Assembly (NCBI GenBank): GCA_900557505.1
Contig: USTC01000034.1
Location: 1 to 8,361 of the forward strand
From: an uncultured Collinsella sp.
GTDB taxonomy: Bacteria > Actinomycetota > Coriobacteriia > Coriobacteriales > Coriobacteriaceae
Length of the DNA: 8,361 bases
Direction: 5' to 3'
Shown: piece by piece, positions 1 through 7,352 of the stretch
Layout of the letters: each line of letters begins with the position of its first letter
Numbering within the stretch: position 1 is the first letter of the stretch
The notes under the pieces: generated by a model
Databases searched by the model: none
What the model was told of the DNA's origin: nothing
Seen by the model: only the letters and a program-made list of their open reading frames with translations
Made by a program: the position numbers and the translations under genes

Positions 1-1
1 G

Positions 2-3000
2 CGCCGCCATGCCAAGGGCATGATCTGCACGAGCGCCTGCATCGCGGGCATCATTCCCAAATACATCGACCGCGGTGACATGGAGGGCGCCATCAAGTGG
101 GCCGAGACCTTCCGCGATACCTTCGAACCCGGCGACTTTTATATCGAGATCCAGGAACACGGCATCACCACCGACAACGGCCTGACCGACGAGCAGATGG
201 ACCGCACGCTCATCGATATCGCCAAGCAGGTGGGCGTCAAAGTCATTGCCACCAACGACTTCCACTACCTGCGCCGCGAGGACGCGCCGGTGCAGGACGT
301 CATCATGTGCATTGGCATGAACGCCAAGGTCGACGACCCCAACCGCATGCGCATGACCGGCTCGGAGTTTTATATGAAGACCGAGGAGGAGATGCGGGCG
401 ATGTTCCCGTATTGCCCCGAGGCCTGCGACAACACGCTCGAGATCGCCGACAAGTGCTACGTAGAGCTGGACTGGGACTCCATCATCCTGCCGCGCTTCC
501 CGCTGCTCGACCCCGGCGAGACACACGAGAGCCAGTTCCGCCGCGAGTGCGAGAAGGGCCTGCGCCAGCACTATGGTGACGACTGGGCCACGCGCGAGAT
601 CGGTGGCGTCAACATCAAAGAGCGCTTTGAGTACGAATACAAGGTCATTTGCGACAAGGGCTTTGCCGCCTACTTCCTCATCGTCGCCGAGTACGTGCAA
701 TGGGCCAAGGACAACGGCATCGGCGTCGGCCCCGGCCGTGGCTCGGCCGCCGGCGCTATCGTCGCCTACGCCATGAACATCACCGCGTTCGACCCGCTCG
801 AGAACGGCCTGATGTTCGAGAGGTTCCTGTCCCCGCAGCGTACCGAGATGCCCGATATCGATATGGACTTCGACGATGAGCGGCGCCTCGAGGTCGTGGA
901 GCACGTTCGCCAGCTCTACGGCCCCGAGAAGGTCACCCACGTCATCACCTACTCGACCATTAAGGCCAAGCAGGCCATCAACGATGCCGCGCGCGTTCTG
1001 GACTACCCGGTCTACATGGGCCAGCGCCTGTCCAAGATGGTCTCGAGCGACCCCAAGGTCAAGCTCAAGCAGGTACTCGAAAAACAACCCGGCAAAGAGG
1101 ATCTGTTTAACCCCGACTTTGCCGAGGCCTATAAAAAGGACGACGACGCCCGCCGCATCATCGACACGGCGCTCTCGATTGAGGGCCTCACCCGTGGCGA
1201 GGGCGTGCACGCGTGCGCCGTTCTGATCTGCCGCGACCCCGTCAACGAACATGTGCCCACCAAGCTCGACACCAAGGGCGGCGTCGAGATTACCCAGTAC
1301 GAGGGCCATACCGTTGCCGACATGGGCCTGCTCAAGATGGACTTCTTGGGCCTGCGCACGCTGACGGTTATCTCCAAGGCCAAGGCAAACATCAAAAAGA
1401 ACTTCGGTATCGACATCAAAGAGGAAGAGATCCCCTTTGACGATCCCGAGATCTTTAAGCTCATGGGCTCCGGTCACACTGCCGGCGTCTTCCAGGTCGA
1501 GTCCGCCGGCATGACGGCCACGATCAAGAACATGAAGCCCACCGAGTACAAGCACGTCGTAGCATTGATCGCCCTGTACCGCCCGGGCCCGCTGGGCGCC
1601 GGCATGGTCTCGTCCTACATCAACCGTATGAACGGCAAGGAGCCGGCCGTCTCCTACGACGACCGCCTGGACGACATCCTGGGCGAAACCTACGGCACCA
1701 TGGTCTACCAGGAGCAGGTTATGCTCATCTCCGTCGAGATGTGCGGCTTCTCCAAGGGCGAATCGGACTCGCGTATCCGTAAACCCGTGGCTAAGAAAAA
1801 GATCAAGCTGCTCACGTCGACGGTGCTGCACTGGGAGGATGGCTCGGACGAGACCACCTACGACCACTGGATGAACGGCGCTATCAAGAACAACTACACG
1901 CGCGAGGTCGCCCAGAAGATTTGGGACGATGTTCTCGAGTTCGCATCTTACGCCTTTAACAAGTCGCACTCCGCCGGCTACGCCATCCTGGTTATGCAGA
2001 CGGCGTGGCTCAAGGCGCACTATCCGCACGAGTACGTGGCGGCCGTTCTGACGTCCTACACGGGCAAGACCGACAAGATCGTGCACTACGTCTCGGCATG
2101 CCGTCACGACGGCATCCCCGTGCTGTCGCCAGATGTCAACGAGTCGGGTACCGAGTTCACGGCTACCAAGGAGGGCGTGCGCTTTGGTCTGGCCGGCATC
2201 CGCGGCGTGGGCACCGGTGTGGCACAGGCGATTATCGCCGAGCGCGAGGCGGGCGGCCCGTTTAAGACGCTGCACGACTTTGTCGAGCGCGTGGACTCGA
2301 GCCAGGCCAACCGTCGCGTAATCGAATCGCTGATCAAGGCAGGCGCCTTCGACTCCACGGGGTATCCGCGTCGTCAGATGATGCACTTTGTGGACAAGAA
2401 CAACCCCGAGAACATCATCGATGCCGCGGTAAAGCGCCAGAAGGATCGCGCGAGCGGGCAGACGTCGTTCTTCGATATGTTTGGCGACGTTGAGGGCTCG
2501 GGCTTCGAGGTCAGCGTGCCCGATCCGGACGGCCAGGAATGGGACCGACACCTCAAGCTGAGCCAGGAGAAAGAGGTTCTGGGCATCTATGTCTCGGACC
2601 ACCCGCTGCGCCCGTTTGAGTATGCACTAGCCAAGGCGCGCGACTTCTCGTTCTCGCAGATCGATACCGGCTACGAAGTTCAGAATCCTACGGGCGGCAC
2701 CATCAACCAGGAAATTCCCGAGGGCAAGGCGCTGTGGTGGGCCGGCATGGTCTCGAGCGTGTCCAAGCGCGTGACCAAAAACGGTGACCCCATGGGCATC
2801 GTGCAGCTCGAGGACATGGAAGGCGAGGCCACCGTCGTCGTGTTCCCCAAGACCTATAAAGAGGCCGAGGGGTACCTGTACGGCGAGGTCGATCCCGAGA
2901 CCGGCGCGCAGCTGTCCGATGCCTTTGTGCGCATTAAGGGCAAGCTCGAGCGCTCGGACCGCGGCGACCAGATCATCGCGCAGGAGATCGTGCCGCTCGA

Positions 3001-3259
3001 GCTCAACGAGGAGAACAACAAGCCCAAGGTGTTTGAGGTCATGGTGCCCAACAGCCGCTTTAGCCAGGGCAATATGGCGCGCCTGGCCACGGTGCTCACC
3101 GCTAACCCGGGCGGCGACCGTGTGGAGATCTTTATCGAGCAGGTGGACGGGCGCGTGCTGCGTGCCGAGGTACCTGCCAAGGTCAACGCGCGTTCGATTC
3201 CGCTGCTGGCCGAGGCCAAGGCCATTGTGGGTAACCAGGGCCGCGTGACGGTGATCTAA
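2..3259 (+). CDS. dnaE: DNA polymerase III alpha subunit DnaE (5'-truncated by window edge)
   Basis: Replicative DNA polymerase catalytic subunit, synthesising DNA in the cytoplasmic holoenzyme. The frame is open from base 2, so the true start lies upstream; the visible 1085 residues against a usual ~1160-1190 imply ~100 missing. Residues here are numbered from the Met codon at 20. The end of the PHP domain is visible (ATNDFHY near 77). The palm carries GVGPGRGSAAG at 235-245, the catalytic pair in PDIDMDF (278-284), and the third acidic residue D441 in LLKMDFLGL. FNKSHSAGYA and QTAWLKAHYP follow, then a helix-hairpin-helix region (IRGVGTGVAQAI, from 727), a likely beta-clamp pentamer QTSFF (814-818), DHPLRPFE, and an OB fold starting near W906. 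The frame is intact to a TAA stop. The fingers segment around 585-620 departs from the usual LRRAMGKK pattern (see findings). Identity is near certain. Confidence 0.97.
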   Translation, partial: RRHAKGMICTSACIAGIIPKYIDRGDMEGAIKWAETFRDTFEPGDFYIEIQEHGITTDNGLTDEQMDRTLIDIAKQVGVKVIATNDFHYLRREDAPVQDVIMCIGMNAKVDDPNRMRMTGSEFYMKTEEEMRAMFPYCPEACDNTLEIADKCYVELDWDSIILPRFPLLDPGETHESQFRRECEKGLRQHYGDDWATREIGGVNIKERFEYEYKVICDKGFAAYFLIVAEYVQWAKDNGIGVGPGRGSAAGAIVAYAMNITAFDPLENGLMFERFLSPQRTEMPDIDMDFDDERRLEVVEHVRQLYGPEKVTHVITYSTIKAKQAINDAARVLDYPVYMGQRLSKMVSSDPKVKLKQVLEKQPGKEDLFNPDFAEAYKKDDDARRIIDTALSIEGLTRGEGVHACAVLICRDPVNEHVPTKLDTKGGVEITQYEGHTVADMGLLKMDFLGLRTLTVISKAKANIKKNFGIDIKEEEIPFDDPEIFKLMGSGHTAGVFQVESAGMTATIKNMKPTEYKHVVALIALYRPGPLGAGMVSSYINRMNGKEPAVSYDDRLDDILGETYGTMVYQEQVMLISVEMCGFSKGESDSRIRKPVAKKKIKLLTSTVLHWEDGSDETTYDHWMNGAIKNNYTREVAQKIWDDVLEFASYAFNKSHSAGYAILVMQTAWLKAHYPHEYVAAVLTSYTGKTDKIVHYVSACRHDGIPVLSPDVNESGTEFTATKEGVRFGLAGIRGVGTGVAQAIIAEREAGGPFKTLHDFVERVDSSQANRRVIESLIKAGAFDSTGYPRRQMMHFVDKNNPENIIDAAVKRQKDRASGQTSFFDMFGDVEGSGFEVSVPDPDGQEWDRHLKLSQEKEVLGIYVSDHPLRPFEYALAKARDFSFSQIDTGYEVQNPTGGTINQEIPEGKALWWAGMVSSVSKRVTKNGDPMGIVQLEDMEGEATVVVFPKTYKEAEGYLYGEVDPETGAQLSDAFVRIKGKLERSDRGDQIIAQEIVPLELNEENNKPKVFEVMVPNSRFSQGNMARLATVLTANPGGDRVEIFIEQVDGRVLRAEVPAKVNARSIPLLAEAKAIVGNQGRVTVI

Positions 3260-3277
3260 GCTACCCCGGGTGAGATT

Positions 3278-3282
3278 GGAGG
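3278..3282 (+). promoter_or_regulatory. Shine-Dalgarno GGAGG that sets the SNF2 gene start
   Basis: GGAGG lies 5 bases before the ATG at 3288, an ideal spacing. The alternative GTG at 3285 would be only 2 bases away, and the GTG at 3270 lies upstream of the site, so ATG 3288 is preferred. The site sits in the 28-base gap after the dnaE stop, with no terminator between, which supports translation from a shared dnaE transcript. Confidence 0.75.
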
Positions 3283-3287
3283 AAGTG

Positions 3288-5750
3288 ATGGCGCAGGGGA
3301 CGTTTGTGCAGGCGCTTCGCAAAGAGGCGGCGTTGAGCGGCACCTTTATGAAGGGGCGTTCGCTCATGCTCAACGGTGCCGTGCTGTCGATTGAGGACAG
3401 CGGCTCGCGCTTCTCCAAAAACGTGACGATTGAGGGGTCGGTGCGCGGCTCGCGCGGCGACCTGTACAAGACGCACGTGGCGCTCGACATGGACGAGCAC
3501 GAGGTGATCGACTACGACTGCGATTGCCCCGCCGCCTATCGTTACCCCGGTATGTGCAAGCACGCTATTGCCACGGCGCTAGCGTACCTGGACGCCAGCG
3601 GCATTGGGCCTGTTGAGGGGCTGCGCACGCCGGTCCGCACGTTTACGGCGGCGCCCAAGCAAGCCGCGCATCCCGCGTCCGCCGCACCGGCCGTCAACCC
3701 CAACTTTCCCTTCCCGGCGCCCGTTCCCACGAGCCCGAGCCTCATGAAGGCGCTCTCCGATCTTTCGGACGCGCGCATGGATGAGTTGGCGGGCATGCGC
3801 CGCAAGCTCGCCGGCACTGTCGACCCCGATGCCCCCAAGGCGGTATTGGAGCCCTCGCTGGTGCCGTACTACAATCCGCTGTTCGCTGACCGCTTTAGCT
3901 GGGCGCTCGAGTTCCGCATTCGCTGTGGATCGGTGTCCTACGTGGTCAAGGACATCGACGGCATGGCCGCCGCCTACGTGCGCGGCGGTACGTTCTCGTA
4001 CGGCAAGAAGCTCACATTTCTCCATGCGCCCGAGGCTTTCGACGAGGTTTCGGTGCGCCTGCTCGACCTTGTTGTGGCAACGGTTGTGTATCTGAGCGAC
4101 ATCACGAGTTCGCGTTCGGCGTCGTACGATTTTGCACGCAGCGGCTTTGTCGCCGAGCGCCAGCTGCCGCTGTCCGAGCATGACATCGTGTACATGCTGG
4201 ACTTGCTGCGTGGCCGGACCATTTCCTTTGAGCCCGCCTGGTCGCGGGGAACGACGACGCATCGTTCCTACGAGGTAGCGGTTGAGTTGTCGCCGGTGGG
4301 GGAGGACGAGGCCTCGGCAAAACAACCACCGCTCCTCGCCGCCAAGATCGCTCCGGCGGCCGGTGGCAGCTACGACCTGCGCCTGCCCGCCGATATGTAC
4401 TGCTTTGCCTCGGGCGACGTTGCCTATCTGGTCGACACGCACCGCGCACGCCGCGCCGATGCGGCGTTTGCCCAGCATGCGGCGCCGTTTCTGTCGCGTC
4501 TGCTGCCCTGTCGCACGCCGGTCCATATCGCCGCCGAACAGGTGGGCGAATTCTGCCGCATGGCGCTGCCCGTTCTGCGCGACTACACTGATCTCACCGC
4601 TCCCGCCGTGCTCGATACCGTGGCGCCCGAGCCGAGCTTTGCCATGGCAATCGGCGTCGACGATGGACTCGTGACCTGCAAAATTACGGTTACCTACGGC
4701 GACTGGTCGGCAGATCTCTTTAGCTTGGGCGCTCCGGGCAGCCCCTTCGAAGAGCGGCGTCCGGGCGTGCCGCCGCGCGACGAGGTGGCAGAGTTTCGCG
4801 TTATGGACACGGCGGCCCTGTATTTCGACTTTTACGAGGGCGGCCTGGCGTTTGGGGAACGCGATGACGAGAGCCTGTTCCACTTGCTGACCGAGGGGCT
4901 GTCCGCCCTGTCCGAGCTGGGCGAGGTCATGCTCAGCGACCGCCTACGCCAGATCTCGGTCCGCCCTGCGCCCAAGCTTTCGGTGCGCGCGACCGTCAAG
5001 AGTAACCTGCTCGACGTCGAACTGGGCGCGAGCGGCCTTTCGGCGGCAGACCTTGCCATCTATCTGGATTCGTATAAGCGTCACCAGACGTTTGCGCATC
5101 TCACGTCGGGCGACATCATTCGCCTGGACGAGGGAGCGCGCGCCGCGTTTGGTCTTGCCGAGGACCTGGGCGTCGATGCCGTCGACCTGCTCGACGGCGT
5201 GTCGCTTCCCGCGTCGAGCCCCCTGTTCGTCGACAGCATGCTCGCACGCACGCCGGCGCTCGAGGCCGATCGCGACGCTGCGTTCCGTCGCACCGTCGAG
5301 CGCTTGGATACGCTCGGCAAGATGGACTTTACGGTGCCGGCATCTCTCAAGGCCACGCTACGTGGCTACCAGGTCGATGGCTACCAGTGGCTCGGCTCGC
5401 TCGAGCACCTGGGCCTCGGTGGTATCTTGGCCGACGACATGGGCCTGGGCAAAACGCTGCAGATGATCGCGCATATCCTGGCGCGCGTGGAGGCGGGGGA
5501 TGCCAAGCCCACGCTCGTGGCGTGCCCTGCGTCGCTTGTGTACAACTGGACCGCCGAGCTGGAGCGCTTTGCGCCTTCGCTCGACGTGTGCGCCATTGTG
5601 GGTGCCAAGGCTCAACGCCGTGTGCAGATCGCTGGCGTGGCCGAGCATAACGTGGTCGTGACGTCGTATGACCTCATGCGCCGCGACATCGACGAGTATG
5701 CCGAGCAGGACTTTGCCCGCGTTGTGCTCGACGAGGCCCAGTACATTTAA
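3288..5750 (+). CDS. SWIM zinc-finger SNF2-family helicase, N-terminal part (ends at premature stop)
   Basis: First part (820 residues) of a Swi2/Snf2 (HepA-like) ATPase, a family of DNA translocases that remodel protein-nucleic acid complexes. Numbering is from ATG 3288. Residues 78-92 form a SWIM zinc finger: C78-x-C80-x9-C90-x-H92. An Ala/Pro-rich linker follows (~115-150), then a long region (~170-640) without catalytic motifs that resembles the bacterial SNF2-associated region. The helicase core begins at LRGYQVDGYQWL, then Walker A in DDMGLGKT (K722, T723), motif Ia LVACPASLVYNW, and motif II DEAQ at 815-818. Translation ends two residues later (DEAQYI-stop, TAA 5748-5750), exactly where homologues continue with IKN. 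This product has an ATP-binding lobe but no second RecA lobe, so it should lack ATPase-driven translocation by itself. The remainder lies downstream in another frame. Probably cotranscribed with dnaE. Confidence 0.9.
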   Translation: MAQGTFVQALRKEAALSGTFMKGRSLMLNGAVLSIEDSGSRFSKNVTIEGSVRGSRGDLYKTHVALDMDEHEVIDYDCDCPAAYRYPGMCKHAIATALAYLDASGIGPVEGLRTPVRTFTAAPKQAAHPASAAPAVNPNFPFPAPVPTSPSLMKALSDLSDARMDELAGMRRKLAGTVDPDAPKAVLEPSLVPYYNPLFADRFSWALEFRIRCGSVSYVVKDIDGMAAAYVRGGTFSYGKKLTFLHAPEAFDEVSVRLLDLVVATVVYLSDITSSRSASYDFARSGFVAERQLPLSEHDIVYMLDLLRGRTISFEPAWSRGTTTHRSYEVAVELSPVGEDEASAKQPPLLAAKIAPAAGGSYDLRLPADMYCFASGDVAYLVDTHRARRADAAFAQHAAPFLSRLLPCRTPVHIAAEQVGEFCRMALPVLRDYTDLTAPAVLDTVAPEPSFAMAIGVDDGLVTCKITVTYGDWSADLFSLGAPGSPFEERRPGVPPRDEVAEFRVMDTAALYFDFYEGGLAFGERDDESLFHLLTEGLSALSELGEVMLSDRLRQISVRPAPKLSVRATVKSNLLDVELGASGLSAADLAIYLDSYKRHQTFAHLTSGDIIRLDEGARAAFGLAEDLGVDAVDLLDGVSLPASSPLFVDSMLARTPALEADRDAAFRRTVERLDTLGKMDFTVPASLKATLRGYQVDGYQWLGSLEHLGLGGILADDMGLGKTLQMIAHILARVEAGDAKPTLVACPASLVYNWTAELERFAPSLDVCAIVGAKAQRRVQIAGVAEHNVVVTSYDLMRRDIDEYAEQDFARVVLDEAQYI

Positions 5751-5776
5751 AACCCGCAAAGCGTCTACCGGCCGGT
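5745..5776 (+). other. Lesion joining the two halves of the SNF2 gene (stop plus frame change)
   Basis: Frame 1 reads DEAQYI then TAA; homology resumes in the frame starting at base positions equal to 2 mod 3, reading KRLPAGVRFALTGTP from 5759. From the D of DEAQ (5730) to the A of ALTGTP (5786) there are 56 bases, whereas relatives as I remember them have about 26 codons (78 bases). A 22-base loss fits both the length deficit and the observed frame change. The junction, around ATTTAAAACCCGC, cannot be placed exactly. No X-XXY-YYZ slippery heptamer is in phase at the stop, so programmed frameshifting is unlikely. A sequencing or assembly error cannot be excluded from sequence alone. Confidence 0.8.
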
Positions 5777-6730
5777 GTGCGCTTTGCCCTGACGGGCACG
5801 CCCATCGAAAACCGCCTGTCCGAGCTCTGGAGTATCTTCGACTTTCTTATGCCGGGCCTTTTGGGGACGCGCGAGTCGTTTGCCAAGCGCTTTGAGAGCC
5901 CCGTCGAGCATGCCGAGGGCGATAGCGCCGCTCGCCTGCAGGCGCTCGTGTCGCCGTTTGTGCTGCGCCGTGTTAAGGAAGACGTGGTGGCCGATCTACC
6001 CGAGAAGATCGAAGACACGGTGATGGCGCAGCTTACCGGCGAGCAGCGTAAGCTGTACCTGGCAAACCAGGACCGCATCGCCCAGCAGGTGCAGCACCGC
6101 GAGGCATCCGAGTTTAAGAAAGACAAGCTCAAGGTACTCGCCGAGCTCACCAAGCTGCGCCAGATCTGCTGCGACCCGCATCTACACTACGAGGGCTACA
6201 AGGCGGGGAGCGCCAAGCTCGACGCTTGCATGGAGCTCGTGCACGGTGCGCTCGACGGTGGGCACCACATTCTGCTGTTCAGCCAGTTCACGGGCATGCT
6301 CGATATCATTGGCAAGCGCCTGGCCAAGGAGGACATCGGCTTTCTTAAACTCACGGGCGCTTCGTCCAAGGAGAGCCGCGCCAAGATGGTCGCGCAGTTC
6401 CAGGCGGGCGAGGTGCCGGTGTTTCTGATCTCGCTCAAGGCGGGCGGCGTGGGCCTCAACCTGACGGCGGCCGACGTGGTCCTTCACTACGATCCGTGGT
6501 GGAACGTGGCCGCACAGGACCAGGCGACCGACCGAGCGCACCGTATTGGCCAGCAACATACCGTGACCGTGTACAAGCTCATCGCCAAGGACACGATTGA
6601 GGAGCGCATCATGCAGATGCAGGAGTCCAAACGCGACCTGGTCAACAGCGTGCTCGGCGGCGACGGCATCTCCTCGGCGCTGTTTACCCGTGAGGATGTT
6701 CTGGCGCTGCTCGGCGGCGACGGGCGCTAA
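5777..6730 (+). pseudogene. SNF2-family helicase, C-terminal part (out of frame with 3288-5750)
   Basis: Second RecA lobe of the same helicase. Homology begins upstream of the GTG at 5777, so this is a gene remnant rather than a gene with its own start; no Shine-Dalgarno precedes 5777 or the next in-frame ATG at 5849. Counting from the GTG, motif III is in LTGTPIEN (5-12), followed by ELWSIFDFLMPG. Next come LSPFVLRRVKEDV-like sequence (VSPFVLRRVKEDV), LRQICCDPHL, motif IV LLFSQFTGMLDII, motif V in SLKAGGVGLNLTAAD, and motif VI DRAHRIGQ (252-259) with both arginines kept. The end is LALLGGDGR then TAA. All motifs after the lesion are intact and there are no other stops, so the break is recent, or is an error, or the two pieces still work as separate polypeptides. 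The last option is least likely without a visible start signal. Confidence 0.85.
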
Positions 6731-6872
6731 CCCGCTCGGGTGGGGCCGGATAACACGCGCTGTCCCATCGTCCCCGCGCGTTATGTGTTCATTTGCGACG
6801 CCGTGGATGGTTCGCTTGCCTTTGGGCATAAGAAGCATCGAGAACATCGGCACATCAGCAAAGGAGAACATC
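6731..6872 (+). other. 142-base gap before the SOR gene; weak hairpins, no clear promoter
   Basis: This gap separates the helicase remnant from the superoxide reductase gene. It opens with a tight inverted repeat, ACCCGCTCGGGT (6730-6741, starting on the last base of the stop). A second imperfect stem pairs ACGCGC (6755-6760) with GCGCGT (6776-6781). Neither is followed by a T run, so neither is a convincing intrinsic terminator. A promoter for the SOR gene is expected here, but I find no -35/-10 pair I can defend; CATAAG at 6827-6832 is the best -10-like hexamer and lacks a good partner. Confidence 0.35.
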
Positions 6873-7235
6873 ATGGCGAAATTCTTTAAGGACCCCGACG
6901 GCAAGCTCATTGCCGCCCTTGGCAACGACGTTGCAACCCCTGCCGGCTGCACAGAGCTGACCGCGAACACCGAGGACGCGGCGCACGAGAAGCACGTGCC
7001 CGTCGTCGAGAGCGAGCGCGACGGTCACGTGATTCGTGCACGCGTGGGCTCGGTCGAGCATCCTATGGTGCCCGAGCACTACATCGAGTGGATCGCCCTT
7101 GAGGCCGAGGGCCGTCTGGAGGTCCATTACCTTGAACCCGGCATGAAGCCCGCGACGTTTTTTGCCGGCGGTTCCAAGACCGGTACCGTCTATGCCTATT
7201 GCAACCTGCACGGGCTGTGGTCCGCGACGTTCTAG
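6873..7235 (+). CDS. Superoxide reductase, desulfoferrodoxin family, without FeCys4 centre
   Basis: A 120-residue cytoplasmic iron protein that reduces superoxide to hydrogen peroxide without making oxygen, typical of anaerobes. The start is ATG 6873, with AAGGAG at 6861-6866 six bases upstream; the same frame is open further upstream, but that sequence overlaps the helicase remnant and has no homology. The catalytic square-pyramidal His4Cys iron site is complete: H41 in EKHVP, H63 in EHPM, H69 in EHYIEWI, then C110 and H113 in YCNLHGLW. E39 and K40, which in the family act as sixth ligand and as superoxide guide, are kept. The N-terminal ~38 residues align with the desulforedoxin-like domain (DPDGKL, NTEDAA) but have no CxxC and no CC pair; C26 is the only cysteine there. 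This resembles the class III SOR arrangement known from Treponema. Likely electron donor would be rubredoxin or similar, not encoded in this window. Confidence 0.93.
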   Translation: MAKFFKDPDGKLIAALGNDVATPAGCTELTANTEDAAHEKHVPVVESERDGHVIRARVGSVEHPMVPEHYIEWIALEAEGRLEVHYLEPGMKPATFFAGGSKTGTVYAYCNLHGLWSATF

Positions 7236-7243
7236 GAGCGCGC

Positions 7244-7255
7244 CCCCGCTCGGGG
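7244..7255 (+). repeat. Short inverted repeat CCCCGCTCGGGG after the SOR stop
   Basis: Five-base arms around CT, able to form a 4-bp stem with a GCTC loop, nine bases past the SOR stop. The inner ten bases CCCGCTCGGG are identical to 6731-6740, directly after the helicase stop. It has no T run and is followed by TATCAT. Function is unknown; chance is possible in GC-rich sequence. Confidence 0.4.
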
Positions 7256-7280
7256 TATCATAGCTAGCATATGCACATGC

Positions 7281-7313
7281 GAGCGCCGACTGCATCATGC
7301 GGCCGGCGCTTTT
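7281..7313 (+). terminator. Rho-independent terminator after the SOR gene
   Basis: AGCGCCG (7282-7288) pairs perfectly with CGGCGCT (7304-7310), giving a 7-bp GC-rich stem. The 15-base interior can form a small inner GCA/TGC stem, and TTTT (7310-7313) follows. The position, 46 bases after the SOR stop and 40 before the next start, fits termination of the SOR transcript. The T run is short, so efficiency may be moderate. Confidence 0.7.
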
Positions 7314-7352
7314 ACTACGACAACGATGGTTTACGACGGAAAGGGCTGAGCC

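Noticed and set aside
3260..3287. Terminator between dnaE and the helicase gene (ACCCCGGGT)
   Set aside because: The palindrome has no loop room and no T run, and the gap also holds the helicase ribosome binding site; cotranscription is simpler.
3579..4883. Long minus-strand open frame (434 codons) opposite the helicase gene, and another at 2627-3490
   Set aside because: Low-complexity Arg/His/Gly-rich translations with no recognisable motifs; antisense openness is expected opposite GC-rich coding sequence with strong third-position bias. The + strand frames carry clear family motifs.
5740..5755. Programmed ribosomal frameshifting at ATTTAAAA to fuse the two helicase halves
   Set aside because: The A/T run is not in the phase of a -1 slippery heptamer, there is no obvious stimulatory structure, and a frameshift would still leave out about seven residues conserved after motif II.
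6597..6872. Longer N-terminus for the SOR gene from an upstream start at 6597
   Set aside because: The extension overlaps the helicase C-terminus in another frame, encodes Arg/Ser/Cys-rich sequence unlike any SOR, and ATG 6873 has an AAGGAG at ideal distance and gives the usual family length.
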